Shown: positions 38,451 to 47,236 of the stretch, in pieces | Layout of the letters: each line of letters begins with the position of its first letter | Position numbering within the stretch: the stretch's first letter is position 1 | DNA from: Pseudomonas sp. P8_241 | GTDB taxonomy: Bacteria; Pseudomonadota; Gammaproteobacteria; Pseudomonadales; Pseudomonadaceae | Reading direction: 5' to 3' | DNA: 64,000 bases | Assembly (NCBI RefSeq): GCF_034008315.1 | Contig: NZ_CP125377.1 | Coordinates: 6,326,501-6,390,500, forward strand | The notes under the pieces: model-generated | Databases searched by the model: none | What the model was told of the DNA's origin: nothing | What the model saw: the letters and a program-made list of their open reading frames with translations, nothing else | Program-made: the position numbers and the translations under genes

Positions 38451-39689
38451 TCAGACGCGAACCGGCAATGGTAGCGGAGCCGCCAACAGACGCTCATCCA
38501 ACAAACCGAGACCTTCCTGAAAAAGCTGATTGCTACGTTCGGCGTCACCCATTTGCGCCAGCAGGCGCGCCAATTCCGCGCAGGCTTCGGGATTGCGCTC
38601 CACGCGCAAGCTGCTTTCCAGATAGTCCCGAGCCTTGCCCCACAAACTGTTTTGCAAGCATAGCCGGCCCAAGGTCAACAGAAGGCTGGGATCCGCCGGA
38701 TGATCCTTGAGCCAACCTTCGGCGGTTTGAAGCTGACGAGCCGGATCGCTGCCGCGAACCAATCCATAGAGACGCGCCAAGTGACTGTTGTAGTTGCGTT
38801 TGAGCGCGGTACGCAGGACTTCCTCGGCTTCAACCTGGGCTCCCAGTTGGCGCAACTGCTCGGCATAGGCCAGCACCAGCTGCGGCTCTTGTCGTTGTGC
38901 CGAAGTCAGCTGTTTCCAGGCACGATCGAGTGACTGTTGACCAACCGTTCCGTCCTCGTCCGTTTGCGCTGCCAGAGACAGGTTCGCACCCCAGGCCCGA
39001 CGCTCCAGCTCGGCAAGTTCGGCGGCCGGCAGGACCTTATCCTTGCGCAGCTCCGGCAACAGGCGAATCACTGCCGACCAGTCGCCGCGCTGCTGGTGCA
39101 GGCGCTGCAACTGACGCAGGGCCTGCGCGTTATGCGGATGGCGTTCGCGCATCGCTTGAAGGGTGGCCAGAGCGCCTTCGGTATCGCCGCGATCAGTCTG
39201 CAATTGTGCGTGATTCAACGCGATGGCCAGTTCGGCCTGGGGTTGACGCTCAAGTGCGCGCTCCAACAGATTGTCGCTTTCCTCGTAATGCCCTTGTTCG
39301 TTTGCGGCCCGGGCAGCACCGAGATAATAAAGCAGCGGCTGGCGCTCGGCTTCAGCAGCCCGGTAGAGATGACGTTGCGCGCTGGCCCAGCGACCTTCAG
39401 CCAGATCCAGTTGACCGTGCTCAATCGCCACCTGCACCCGACGGCTGCGATTACGCCGAGACCATGGGTTGACCACGCCACTGGAGGTCATTACCAGTTC
39501 GATCAGTGCCTTTATGCCCCAGATGACCAGCCACAGCACGGCCACCAGTGCCAGGGTCGCCCACAGGCTGGACTCAAATCGGAAAGACTTGTAGGCCACC
39601 AGCACGTAGCCGGCGTGCTCGGCAATCGCCAACCCCAACGCCGCTGCGACAGCAATGGCGAGGAACACGATCACATAGAGGCGTTTCAT
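38451..39689 (-). CDS. hemY: HemY, TPR-containing heme biosynthesis membrane protein
   Basis: 412 aa; two N-terminal membrane helices (MKRLYVIVFLAIAVAAALGL and about 45-65) and a HemY_N domain followed by a row of tetratricopeptide repeats, several visible as ERALERQPQAELAIALNHAQL-like units, to the C-terminus. Distinct from the oxidase HemY of Bacillus. Proposed to assist late heme synthesis enzymes at the membrane. Start overlaps the hemX stop as ATGA, and it ends the operon hemC-hemD-hemX-hemY. Confidence 0.94.
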   Translation of the reverse strand: MKRLYVIVFLAIAVAAALGLAIAEHAGYVLVAYKSFRFESSLWATLALVAVLWLVIWGIKALIELVMTSSGVVNPWSRRNRSRRVQVAIEHGQLDLAEGRWASAQRHLYRAAEAERQPLLYYLGAARAANEQGHYEESDNLLERALERQPQAELAIALNHAQLQTDRGDTEGALATLQAMRERHPHNAQALRQLQRLHQQRGDWSAVIRLLPELRKDKVLPAAELAELERRAWGANLSLAAQTDEDGTVGQQSLDRAWKQLTSAQRQEPQLVLAYAEQLRQLGAQVEAEEVLRTALKRNYNSHLARLYGLVRGSDPARQLQTAEGWLKDHPADPSLLLTLGRLCLQNSLWGKARDYLESSLRVERNPEACAELARLLAQMGDAERSNQLFQEGLGLLDERLLAAPLPLPVRV

Positions 39690-40843
39690 GGCGTGGCCTC
39701 CTGCGCGGCGCTCGCGGCTGGTTTTGGCAGCGGCTTGATGGAATCCTCGGCATTCACATTGCGCCGCTCCAGATACCCTTGAACCGCACTGAGCGTGCCC
39801 GTCAGGTCAGGCGTGACCACAGTGACCGGCTGCTTGCTCAACTCAGTGACCTGCTCCAGCATGACTTTGCTTTGCGGGTTATCCGGATTGAAGTTGCCCT
39901 TGAGTACGTCCCGCGCTTCATCCAGCGCCTGGGTGTAGACTGCGGCCTGACCATTGAGCGCAGCCCATTGTGCCTGCTCCATCGCCAGGCTCAGCGCCAG
40001 GCGAACCTGACTCAGGCTCTGGCCCGCCAGCAGAGGTCGGACATTCTTGTCGGCGTTGAAGTCGATGCGGATGTAGCGCGAGATCTGATCCCACCATTGA
40101 GCCCAGCGACTGGCTCCGTCGCCATCGGCGGTCAGGCCGAGCAACGAATCGCCACGGTCTTTATATTCCGGAGCCAGCTCAGTGAGACTGATCACCTGAT
40201 CACGCAGTGCCCCGATGCGCAGGAACAACCCGGTGCGATCCGGCTGTTCGGTGCTGCGCAAAGCCACCAGGGTTTTGGCCACTTGCTCGCGTGCGGCGAA
40301 GGAGCCCGGGTCATTCTGCTCGCGCAGAATTTCATCAGCGCCCTGTACCAGCGCCTGGGCGCTGCTGATGTCTTGCAAGGCGGACAGTCGCAGGCTGGCC
40401 AGACGCAACAAGTGCTCGGCCTCGGCCAGACGCCAGTCCTTGCGGCTGGCGCCCAGGACAGTTTCCAGACGCTGGTTCAAGCGCTGTTGATCGCCCTGCA
40501 GCTGAGCGACAAGTCGGCTACGCGCTTCCAGCTCATCGGCCTGAGGCAGCTCGGCCAGCCGCGCAGTCAAACGCTCTTCATTGAGTTTCAGGCTTTGCGC
40601 CTGATCGTTCAAAGCCTGAACCTGACTCAACTGCTGCTGATTATTGGCTTGCAGGTGCCGCACCTGCCAGACACCCCAGCCACCCACCGCGACACCGGCG
40701 GCGCCCAGCAGCAGCGCGACGATTGCCAGCCCATTGCCTCGGTGCTGCACTGCAGCAGGCGGCGGCATGTCATCGCCAGGTACATCAACCGGTGCATCGA
40801 GCACTGGCTGCACGTCATCTTTAGGCAAGGCTGTTTCGCTCAC
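39686..40843 (-). CDS. hemX: HemX, membrane-anchored heme biosynthesis protein
   Basis: 385 aa. Acidic cytoplasmic N-terminus, a single membrane helix (AIVALLLGAAGVAVGGWGVW near 55-75), then a long coiled-coil ectodomain (VQALNDQAQSLKLNEERLTAR) and an alpha-helical C-terminus. It is often labelled uroporphyrinogen-III C-methyltransferase, but it shows no SAM-binding methyltransferase motif. Located between hemD (16-base gap) and hemY, with which it overlaps by ATGA. Confidence 0.94.
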   Translation of the reverse strand: MSETALPKDDVQPVLDAPVDVPGDDMPPPAAVQHRGNGLAIVALLLGAAGVAVGGWGVWQVRHLQANNQQQLSQVQALNDQAQSLKLNEERLTARLAELPQADELEARSRLVAQLQGDQQRLNQRLETVLGASRKDWRLAEAEHLLRLASLRLSALQDISSAQALVQGADEILREQNDPGSFAAREQVAKTLVALRSTEQPDRTGLFLRIGALRDQVISLTELAPEYKDRGDSLLGLTADGDGASRWAQWWDQISRYIRIDFNADKNVRPLLAGQSLSQVRLALSLAMEQAQWAALNGQAAVYTQALDEARDVLKGNFNPDNPQSKVMLEQVTELSKQPVTVVTPDLTGTLSAVQGYLERRNVNAEDSIKPLPKPAASAAQEATP

Positions 40844-40859
40844 GTATCCATCCTTTGCA

Positions 40860-41627
40860 TTAGAAAACGGGTACGGGATGCTCCCGTAACGCCGTCAGCA
40901 AAGCCGCGGCACTCGCGCCGCGACAATCCACAACTGTTTTGGCCCCGGCGGCACGCGCCAGCTCGGCAACCCTGGGACTTGGTACAAACAATGGCAATCG
41001 CGCCAACTGCGGCCAGGCATCGCCTGCCAATTGGTACAGGTGCTCAAAACCTTGTCCACTGCTGACCACCAGCCCGTTCAGGCGTTCCGCCTCGATCCTT
41101 GCAGGGAGTGCTGCTGGCGGATATTTCGGCAGGTCGCGGCGGTACACTTCCAGATACTCGACACTAGCACCAAGCTCACGCATACGCTCAGCCAGCAATT
41201 CGCGCCCGCCTTCCCCACGCATGATCAACACTCGCGGATCCGGGCCGGCGATAGCCTCGCGCAATTGCGCCAGCGTCAGCAAGGCCTCACTGTCATCACC
41301 TTCTGCCGGAAAGCTCACATCCAGGCCGCGGTCTTGAAGCATTTGCGCCGTCGCTGCACCCACACTGAACCACTTGATGCGCGGAAGTTGTGGCCAATGC
41401 CGATTCAATAATTCGACACCGATTCTCGCCGCCGGCTTGCTGACCACAATGACCGCACAGTATTGATCCAGCGCCTGAACCCTCAGGAGCATTGTGTCAG
41501 TGACCGCCATCGGCACGATGTCCAAAAGCGGCAGACTGCTGCTGAAAACCCCCTGCCCGGCCAGCAAGTTGCTCAGCGCCATCGATTCATCGACGGGCCG
41601 CGTCAGCAGCAAGCGCCAACCGGTCAC
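40860..41627 (-). CDS. hemD: Uroporphyrinogen-III synthase
   Basis: 255 aa from a GTG start that overlaps the hemC stop as GTGA; the frame is open far upstream inside hemC, but [18 protein letters not shown] is the family N-terminus. Closes and inverts hydroxymethylbilane to uroporphyrinogen III. HemD is weakly conserved; [19 protein letters not shown] ([17 protein letters not shown]) and [18 protein letters not shown] are recognisable. Confidence 0.93.
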   Translation of the reverse strand: MTGWRLLLTRPVDESMALSNLLAGQGVFSSSLPLLDIVPMAVTDTMLLRVQALDQYCAVIVVSKPAARIGVELLNRHWPQLPRIKWFSVGAATAQMLQDRGLDVSFPAEGDDSEALLTLAQLREAIAGPDPRVLIMRGEGGRELLAERMRELGASVEYLEVYRRDLPKYPPAALPARIEAERLNGLVVSSGQGFEHLYQLAGDAWPQLARLPLFVPSPRVAELARAAGAKTVVDCRGASAAALLTALREHPVPVF

Positions 41628-42565
41628 TCGTGACCTGCCTCGCCGTAAACCGCTTTGAGGATGTCGTCGGCACCCTGACTCAGCAAGTCTTCTGCCACTT
41701 GCACACCCAGCGCCTCGGCATCGCCACGCGGAGCACGCGCTTGAGCACTGAGCAGCAGGCCACCGCCCGGATCGCCCACCAGGCCACGCAACCACACTTG
41801 CTCACCCTCAAGTACGGCGTAGCAGGCAATCGGCACCTGGCAGCCGCCATTCAAATGTTTATTGAGGGCACGTTCGGCAGTGACGCGGGTGGCAGTGTCC
41901 TGATGATGCAGCGGCGCAAGCAGCGCATGAATTGCGCTGTCAGCGCTGCGGCATTCAATGCCCACTGCGCCTTGGCCACCGGCCGGCAGGCTGTCATCGA
42001 CACTGATGGTCGCGGTGATGCGGTCTTCGAAGCCCAGGCGAATCAGGCCGGCAGCCGCCAGAATGATCGCGTCGTATTCACCGGCGTCGAGCTTGGCCAG
42101 GCGAGTGTTGACATTGCCCCGCAGGAAGCGGATTTCCAGGTCCGGGCGGCGGGTCAGCAACTGAGCCTGACGGCGCAGGCTCGATGTGCCGACAATACTG
42201 CCTTGCGGCAAATCATCCAGACTGGCGTAGGTATTGGAGACAAAGGCATCGCGCGGGTCTTCACGCTCACAGATACAGAACAGACCCAGGCCTTCAGGGA
42301 AGTCCATCGGCACGTCTTTCATCGAATGCACGGCAATATCGGCTTCGTTTTCCAGGAGCGCGGTTTCCAGCTCCTTGACGAACAAACCCTTGCCGCCAAT
42401 TTTCGACAGCGGCGAGTCGAGCAGCTTGTCGCCGCGACTGACCATGGGCACCAGCGTCACGAGCAGGCCCGGATGGGCCGCTTCAAGACGGGCTTTGACG
42501 TATTCGGCCTGCCACAGGGCAAGCGCACTTTTGCGGGTGGCGATGCGGATCTCGCGAGAGGACAT
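41624..42565 (-). CDS. hemC: Porphobilinogen deaminase (hydroxymethylbilane synthase)
   Basis: 313 aa, the E. coli length. Polymerises four porphobilinogens to hydroxymethylbilane. The dipyrromethane cofactor attaches to C242 in [13 protein letters not shown]. Substrate-binding regions [15 protein letters not shown] and [21 protein letters not shown], and the sequence [14 protein letters not shown], are intact. First gene of the hem operon, 138 bases after algR. Confidence 0.97.
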   Translation of the reverse strand: MSSREIRIATRKSALALWQAEYVKARLEAAHPGLLVTLVPMVSRGDKLLDSPLSKIGGKGLFVKELETALLENEADIAVHSMKDVPMDFPEGLGLFCICEREDPRDAFVSNTYASLDDLPQGSIVGTSSLRRQAQLLTRRPDLEIRFLRGNVNTRLAKLDAGEYDAIILAAAGLIRLGFEDRITATISVDDSLPAGGQGAVGIECRSADSAIHALLAPLHHQDTATRVTAERALNKHLNGGCQVPIACYAVLEGEQVWLRGLVGDPGGGLLLSAQARAPRGDAEALGVQVAEDLLSQGADDILKAVYGEAGHE

Positions 42566-42703
42566 GGATCAATCCGTACTGAATAAATGCGACGGATAAT
42601 AACAGCTCAGCCAAATCCACTTTGACTTGTATCAGATACTGCGCGGCCTCCCTGGCCCCGGATGTCCGGAAATCGGGTGTTAAATACGCCTGCGGCCGGC
42701 GAA

Positions 42704-43450
42704 TTAAAGCTGTTGCATCATTTTTCGCACGCCGGCCACATGACGCCGACTGACGATCAATGCATCGCCGTTCAGGCCTTTGAGAAACAGCTGAAAATGC
42801 CCGAGCGGTGTGCGTTGCAATCGCTCGATACGTTCACGCGCCACCAATGCATTGCGATGGATTCGCACGAAACGGTCGCCGAATTCGTCTTCGAGCGCCT
42901 TGAGCGGTTCGTCGAGCAGGACTTCGCCGGCCTCGTGACGCAAAGTCACGTACTTGTGATCGGCAATGAAGTACACCACCTGATCCAGAGGAATCAGTTC
43001 TATCCCTTTACGGGTTCTGGCGCTGATATGGCTGCGCGGGCCGCTGCCACTTTCGGCAGCAGGGCGGGTCAGGGCCGCGAGCTGGGCGCGATTGGGACGC
43101 TCGGCTCTCTTCAACGCATCATGCAATTGTTCAGTTCGCACAGGTTTCACCAGATAGCCTACGGCGCTGGCCTGTAAGGCTTCCACGGCAAATTCATCGG
43201 GGCCCGTGCAAAACACCACGGCGGGCGGGGTTTCGCGTTCGCACAGTCGCGCAGCCACTTGCAGGCCATCGAGGCCTGGCATACGAATATCGAGCAAAAC
43301 GATATCCGGTTTGTGGCTGTCGATCAGTGCCAACGCCTCTTCACCATTCGTGGCGCTTGGCTCCAGGACATTGTATCCCTCCAGCTCGCCGACCATTCGG
43401 CTCAGGCGCTCGCGGGCCAAGGGTTCGTCATCAACGATCAGGACATTCAT
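42704..43450 (-). CDS. algR: AlgR, LytTR-type response regulator
   Basis: 248 aa from ATG 43450. Receiver domain with VDDEPLAR, phosphoacceptor D54 in DIVLLDIRMPGLDG and K102-type lysine in GYLVKPVRTEQL; the C-terminal LytTR DNA-binding domain runs from about 145 (GIELIPLDQVVYFIADHKYV). AlgR controls alginate, type IV pili, twitching and rhamnolipid genes in P. aeruginosa, where it works with the kinase-like AlgZ/FimS. Here argH follows upstream directly, with no algZ gene. Confidence 0.95.
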   Translation of the reverse strand: MNVLIVDDEPLARERLSRMVGELEGYNVLEPSATNGEEALALIDSHKPDIVLLDIRMPGLDGLQVAARLCERETPPAVVFCTGPDEFAVEALQASAVGYLVKPVRTEQLHDALKRAERPNRAQLAALTRPAAESGSGPRSHISARTRKGIELIPLDQVVYFIADHKYVTLRHEAGEVLLDEPLKALEDEFGDRFVRIHRNALVARERIERLQRTPLGHFQLFLKGLNGDALIVSRRHVAGVRKMMQQL

Positions 43451-43903
43451 ATTGCGCTGGATTCCTGCGTGAGTCTCGCACAAGGATAGCGTAGACAGGT
43501 GGAGTGACGTCCGTCACCGCGATCCACGCTAAGACTAGCGCGAGCGTCAAAAAGTGCCGCTGGTCCGGCGGCTAAATTTTCGTCTGCCGGGCAAATGGCG
43601 GCCCAGGCCCGCATCGGCGATGCACCGCCACAGGGTTTGCTGATACGCAATATGAACCCCCTCTTCTTATAGTAGTAGTCAGCCTCCGCACCGAAAAGTG
43701 CGCTGATCCCTACTGTCCAACTGTAGACGGTTGCAGGAGTGATATTGCTCAAATGAAAAATATCGTCTGGCAAAATTGCGCAGGCTCATGGTTACAACCC
43801 GAAAAAAACGTGTCGACCAGTGTCAGCGACAGGATTGGCAACCCTGTTATTATCCGCGCCAGCGTTCCACGCCTTCTTACTTCAAGCCGAAACGAGCGAA
43901 TTC
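43451..43903. other. Gene-free divergent region between algR and argH
   Basis: About 450 bases holding both promoters. No complete sensor kinase or other recognisable coding sequence fits; the one open frame on the minus strand (108 codons) has no familiar motif and a composition unlike neighbouring proteins. TTGGCAACCCTGTTATTATCC near 43835-43855 may contain a -10 element for argH, but I could not define a matching -35. Confidence 0.6.
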
Positions 43904-45298
43904 ATGAGCACTGACAAGACCAATCAGTCCTGGGGCGGCCGCTTCAGTGAACCCGTCGACGCCTTCGTCGCCCGCTTCACCGCCTCCGTCACTTTCGACC
44001 AGCGCCTGTATCGCCACGACATCATGGGCTCGATCGCCCACGCCACCATGCTGGCCAAGGTTGGCGTGCTGACCGATGCCGAGCGCGACAGCATCATCGA
44101 TGGCCTGAACACCATCCAGGGTGAAATCGAGGCCGGCCAGTTCGACTGGCGCATCGACCTCGAAGACGTGCATATGAACATCGAGGCGCGCCTGACCGAC
44201 CGCATCGGCGTGACCGGCAAAAAGCTGCACACCGGCCGCAGCCGCAACGATCAGGTTGCCACCGATATCCGCCTGTGGCTGCGTGACGAAATCGACCTGA
44301 TCCTGAGCGAAATCACCCGCCTGCAAAAAGGTCTGCTCGAGCAAGCCGAGCGCGAAGCCGCCAGCATCATGCCCGGTTTCACTCACCTGCAAACCGCGCA
44401 ACCGGTGACCTTCGGCCACCATATGCTGGCCTGGTTCGAAATGCTCAGCCGCGACTATGAGCGCCTGGTCGACTGCCGCAAGCGCACCAACCGCATGCCA
44501 CTGGGCAGCGCGGCACTGGCCGGCACCACCTACCCGATCGACCGTGAGTTCACCGCGCAGCTGCTGGGTTTCGACGCAGTCGGCGGCAATTCGCTGGATA
44601 ACGTCTCCGATCGCGACTTCGCTATCGAATTCTGCTCGGCCGCCAGCATCGCGATGATGCACCTGTCGCGCTTCTCGGAAGAACTGGTGCTATGGACCAG
44701 CGCGCAGTTCCAGTTCATTGATCTGCCAGACCGCTTCTGCACCGGCAGTTCGATCATGCCGCAAAAGAAAAACCCGGACGTGCCTGAGCTGGTTCGTGGC
44801 AAGACAGGCCGCGTATTTGGAGCGCTGATGGGCCTGCTGACCCTGATGAAAGGCCAGCCTCTTGCTTACAACAAGGACAACCAGGAAGACAAGGAACCGC
44901 TGTTCGACGCCGCCGACACCCTGCGCGACTCGCTGCGCGCCTTTGCCGATATGGTCCCGGCGATCAAGCCCAAGCACGCCATGATGCGCGAAGCGGCCCT
45001 GCGGGGTTTTTCTACCGCCACAGATCTGGCTGACTATCTGGTGCGACGCGGCCTGCCGTTCCGCGACTGCCACGAAATCGTTGGACATGCCGTGAAATAC
45101 GGCGTGGACAGCGGCAAGGATCTGGCAGAAATGAGCCTGGAGGAACTGCGCAAGTTCAGCGACCAGATCGATCAGGACGTGTTTGCCGTGCTGACCCTGG
45201 AAGGTTCGGTCAATGCCCGCAACCACATCGGCGGTACTGCGCCAGCGCAGGTGAAGGCTGCGGTAGCCCGCGGCCAGGCATTACTCGTCAGCCGCTGA
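43904..45298 (+). CDS. argH: Argininosuccinate lyase
   Basis: 464 aa from ATG 43904 ([21 protein letters not shown]); the frame is open upstream but the family starts here. Last step of arginine synthesis, splitting argininosuccinate to arginine and fumarate. Motifs: [19 protein letters not shown] near 109, [13 protein letters not shown] near 169 and the signature [20 protein letters not shown] with the catalytic serine. Follows a divergent gap from algR. Confidence 0.97.
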   Translation: MSTDKTNQSWGGRFSEPVDAFVARFTASVTFDQRLYRHDIMGSIAHATMLAKVGVLTDAERDSIIDGLNTIQGEIEAGQFDWRIDLEDVHMNIEARLTDRIGVTGKKLHTGRSRNDQVATDIRLWLRDEIDLILSEITRLQKGLLEQAEREAASIMPGFTHLQTAQPVTFGHHMLAWFEMLSRDYERLVDCRKRTNRMPLGSAALAGTTYPIDREFTAQLLGFDAVGGNSLDNVSDRDFAIEFCSAASIAMMHLSRFSEELVLWTSAQFQFIDLPDRFCTGSSIMPQKKNPDVPELVRGKTGRVFGALMGLLTLMKGQPLAYNKDNQEDKEPLFDAADTLRDSLRAFADMVPAIKPKHAMMREAALRGFSTATDLADYLVRRGLPFRDCHEIVGHAVKYGVDSGKDLAEMSLEELRKFSDQIDQDVFAVLTLEGSVNARNHIGGTAPAQVKAAVARGQALLVSR

Positions 45299-45314
45299 AG
45301 CTTGGCAGGGGCGT

Positions 45315-45366
45315 CGCACCGCACACTCCCCGGGTTTGATTCAAGCCCGCAGGAGCAAGCGGTGCG
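45315..45366. repeat. Nested inverted repeat between argH and a GST gene
   Basis: Outer arms CGCACCGC (45315-45322) and GCGGTGCG (45359-45366) enclose an inner CGGG-TTTGATTCAA-GCCCG hairpin (45331-45349). Lies 16 bases past the argH stop. Without a T-run it is not a canonical terminator, but its position between convergent genes suggests 3'-end structure. Confidence 0.6.
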
Positions 45367-45411
45367 GCGATTCAACTTGCCCGCGAATGTGTTATTGACG
45401 CGCTACAAGAC

Positions 45412-46071
45412 CTATTTCTTCCCCGCAATCATCGCCATGAACGCGGGCATCCCCGCCTCCTTGTCCGCCGCCACTCGCTGCACGTTCGGGTTTTGCCCCA
45501 GACGTTCCAGCAACGCCTTGGCTGCCGGCAAGTCGGCCAACAGGTCGATGCCAAACAGCTTCTTGGCGACCCCACACGCCAACGGCACGCTGTACAGGAA
45601 ATACAGATCCGCCACGCTCAGGCTGTCGCCCGCCACGTAGGGGCTGAATTTTCCGTGCCTGCCCAATGCTGCCATGCCGAGCTGCAACTCAGCCTTGGTC
45701 TTTTCCTTGATCGCCTCGGGTACCTTCGCGCCAAAAAACGCTTCGGGGTAGCAAGCCCGACCCGGCAGTTCGATATACAACTCGATTTCCCTGGCCAACG
45801 CGAGAACCTGTGCGCGTTCGAACGGATCACTCGGCAGCAGCGGCGTACCTTTCTGGCTCTGCTCGATGTATTCCAGTATTACGCTGGTTTCGTTGATGAA
45901 ACCCTGTTCGACGTGCAAAACCGGGACCTTCCCGCGCGGGCTGATCGCCAGCGCTTCGGGGCTGGTGCCTGCATAAAACGGCACCTCTTCAAACGGCAGG
46001 CCTTTTTCCAGCAGAGCCAGTTTGACCATGTTGTAGTAGTTACTGACAGAAAAACCGTAGAGCTTGAGCAT
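45412..46071 (-). CDS. Glutathione S-transferase
   Basis: 219 aa from ATG 46071, with TGGAGGCTATGTG as ribosome site; the longer frame upstream is not family-like. Thioredoxin-like N domain with MLKLYGFSVSNYYNMVKLAL and GKVPVLHVEQGFINETSVILEYIE (the conserved cis-Pro and the E-T/S pair binding glutathione), then an all-helical C domain with YVAGDSLSVADLYFLYSVPL. Substrate unknown; cytosolic detoxification enzyme. Confidence 0.93.
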   Translation of the reverse strand: MLKLYGFSVSNYYNMVKLALLEKGLPFEEVPFYAGTSPEALAISPRGKVPVLHVEQGFINETSVILEYIEQSQKGTPLLPSDPFERAQVLALAREIELYIELPGRACYPEAFFGAKVPEAIKEKTKAELQLGMAALGRHGKFSPYVAGDSLSVADLYFLYSVPLACGVAKKLFGIDLLADLPAAKALLERLGQNPNVQRVAADKEAGMPAFMAMIAGKK

Positions 46072-46196
46072 CACATAGCCTCCAGGCCGTGCGGGGGTGG
46101 GCAGTGGCTGTTTATAGAACGCTTCAGGGTTTCTTGCCAGCAGCATCACGCGCCTGAATGCGGGTAGACTGGCCGTCTTTCTCCAAGGAGCCTGCC

Positions 46197-46481
46197 ATGA
46201 GCGAGCCAACCGATATCGACAACGACGAAGAAGAGTTCGCCGAGAGCACCCTGATCCAGGCCATCGAAAACCAGATTGAAAGCGACAATCCGCCAGCGGC
46301 CAAGGCGACGTTCAACAAGCTGACCCTGGTGGGTTACGAGCGCGAAGAAATCCTCAATCTGATGGCTCATGTACTGGCAGTAGAAATCGACGCGATTCTC
46401 GAAGAAGACCGCGCGTTCAATACCGAATGGTACGAAGCAGCGCTGCGCGCATTGCCCGAATTGCCGCCGGAAAAGAAGTAA
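46197..46481 (+). CDS. Small acidic conserved hypothetical protein
   Basis: 94 aa from ATG 46197 with a good AAGGAG six bases before it. Strongly acidic N-terminus (EPTDIDNDEEEFAESTL) followed by helices NQIESDNPPAAKATFNKLTL and ILNLMAHVLAVEIDAILEEDR, ending LPELPPEKK. I know similar short proteins from Pseudomonas genomes beside the GST gene, but no function. Divergent from the GST gene; a REP element follows. Confidence 0.85.
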   Translation: MSEPTDIDNDEEEFAESTLIQAIENQIESDNPPAAKATFNKLTLVGYEREEILNLMAHVLAVEIDAILEEDRAFNTEWYEAALRALPELPPEKK

Positions 46482-46499
46482 GCATCGACGCCGATCACT

Positions 46500-46593
46500 G
46501 TGGCGAGGGAGCTTGCTCCCGCTCGACTGCGAAGCAGTCGTAAAGCTCTTGGGGCCGCTCCGCGACCCAGCGGGGTCAAGCTCCCTCGCCACA
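46500..46593. repeat. REP-like inverted repeat (GGCGAGGGAGCTTGCTCCC type)
   Basis: Arms GTGGCGAGGGAGCTTGCTCC and AGCTCCCTCGCCAC flank an inner GACTGCGAAGCAGTC hairpin. This is the only copy of this subclass in the window. Confidence 0.85.
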
Positions 46594-46797
46594 AAATGCC
46601 TATCCCACACAATTTGTTGCCAATCCGTCCGGTTGCCAGTCAGCCCGCGACTACACTGATCCCACCCCAGTGAATTACGTTCCGCCGGGGAACGTTGCCC
46701 CCATCGAAAAAACCCTGTCGCGAGCACTGGACATGCCGCGCAAGTGGGCTCACCTTAGGGGCGCTGTCGTCCAATTCCTAGAAAGTCTGGAGTCCTT

Positions 46798-47043
46798 ATG
46801 TCGCTTACCCCTGAGTTGGTTGCCGAACTGGAAGTCCTCGCACTCTTCAACCTGGACAGTTCCCAGGAAGGTCTGAAGATTCATCAGACCGCTGCCCCGA
46901 AACACATTGCCGCCGCCAAACGCCTTTTTGAAAAAGAACTGACCGACCAGCCTGATGGCGGTTATCTAACCAGCCTGGGTCGTGACGCCGCGCAAAATGT
47001 GCAAACCGTGCTGACCATTCTTAACGCCGAAGAAACAGCCTGA
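46798..47043 (+). CDS. TIGR02647 family small protein
   Basis: 81 aa: MSLTPELVAELEVLALFNLD, then GLKIHQTAAPKHIAAAKRLFEKELT and YLTSLGRDAAQNVQTVLTIL. This pattern corresponds to the TIGR02647 family of small proteobacterial proteins of unknown function. All-helical. Lies 193 bases upstream of cyaA; the ribosome site is weak (AGTCTGGAGTCCTT before ATG). No function known. Confidence 0.88.
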   Translation: MSLTPELVAELEVLALFNLDSSQEGLKIHQTAAPKHIAAAKRLFEKELTDQPDGGYLTSLGRDAAQNVQTVLTILNAEETA

Positions 47044-47152
47044 ATTCTGCCCCATCGCCCACGGAGACCCCGATCCTGGGATTTCCGCGGGCATACGTTC
47101 TGATTTTTGTCGCCTGACGATAGAAATCTGACGCCAGAAAAACAAAATCAGC

Positions 47153-47188
47153 TTAAAAGTCCTCGGCTCAAGGCGCTAAACTGCGCCT
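47153..47188 (+). promoter_or_regulatory. Possible cyaA promoter
   Basis: TAAACT (47177-47182) could be a -10 box and TTAAAA (47153-47158) a weak -35 at 18-base spacing, about 55 bases before the cyaA start. The -10 is embedded in a perfect inverted repeat AGGCGC / GCGCCT, which could be an operator. Candidate only. Confidence 0.3.
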
Positions 47189-47236
47189 CATCCGAAGAGT
47201 CCCATGCCCGGGCCCTGCGAGCCGGTTTGAGCTGAC

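Noticed and set aside
43447-43773. Possible remnant of algZ upstream of algR
   Set aside because: The 108-codon frame shows no histidine-kinase motif or membrane helix; it starts in the gap and runs into the algR start region without a plausible product.
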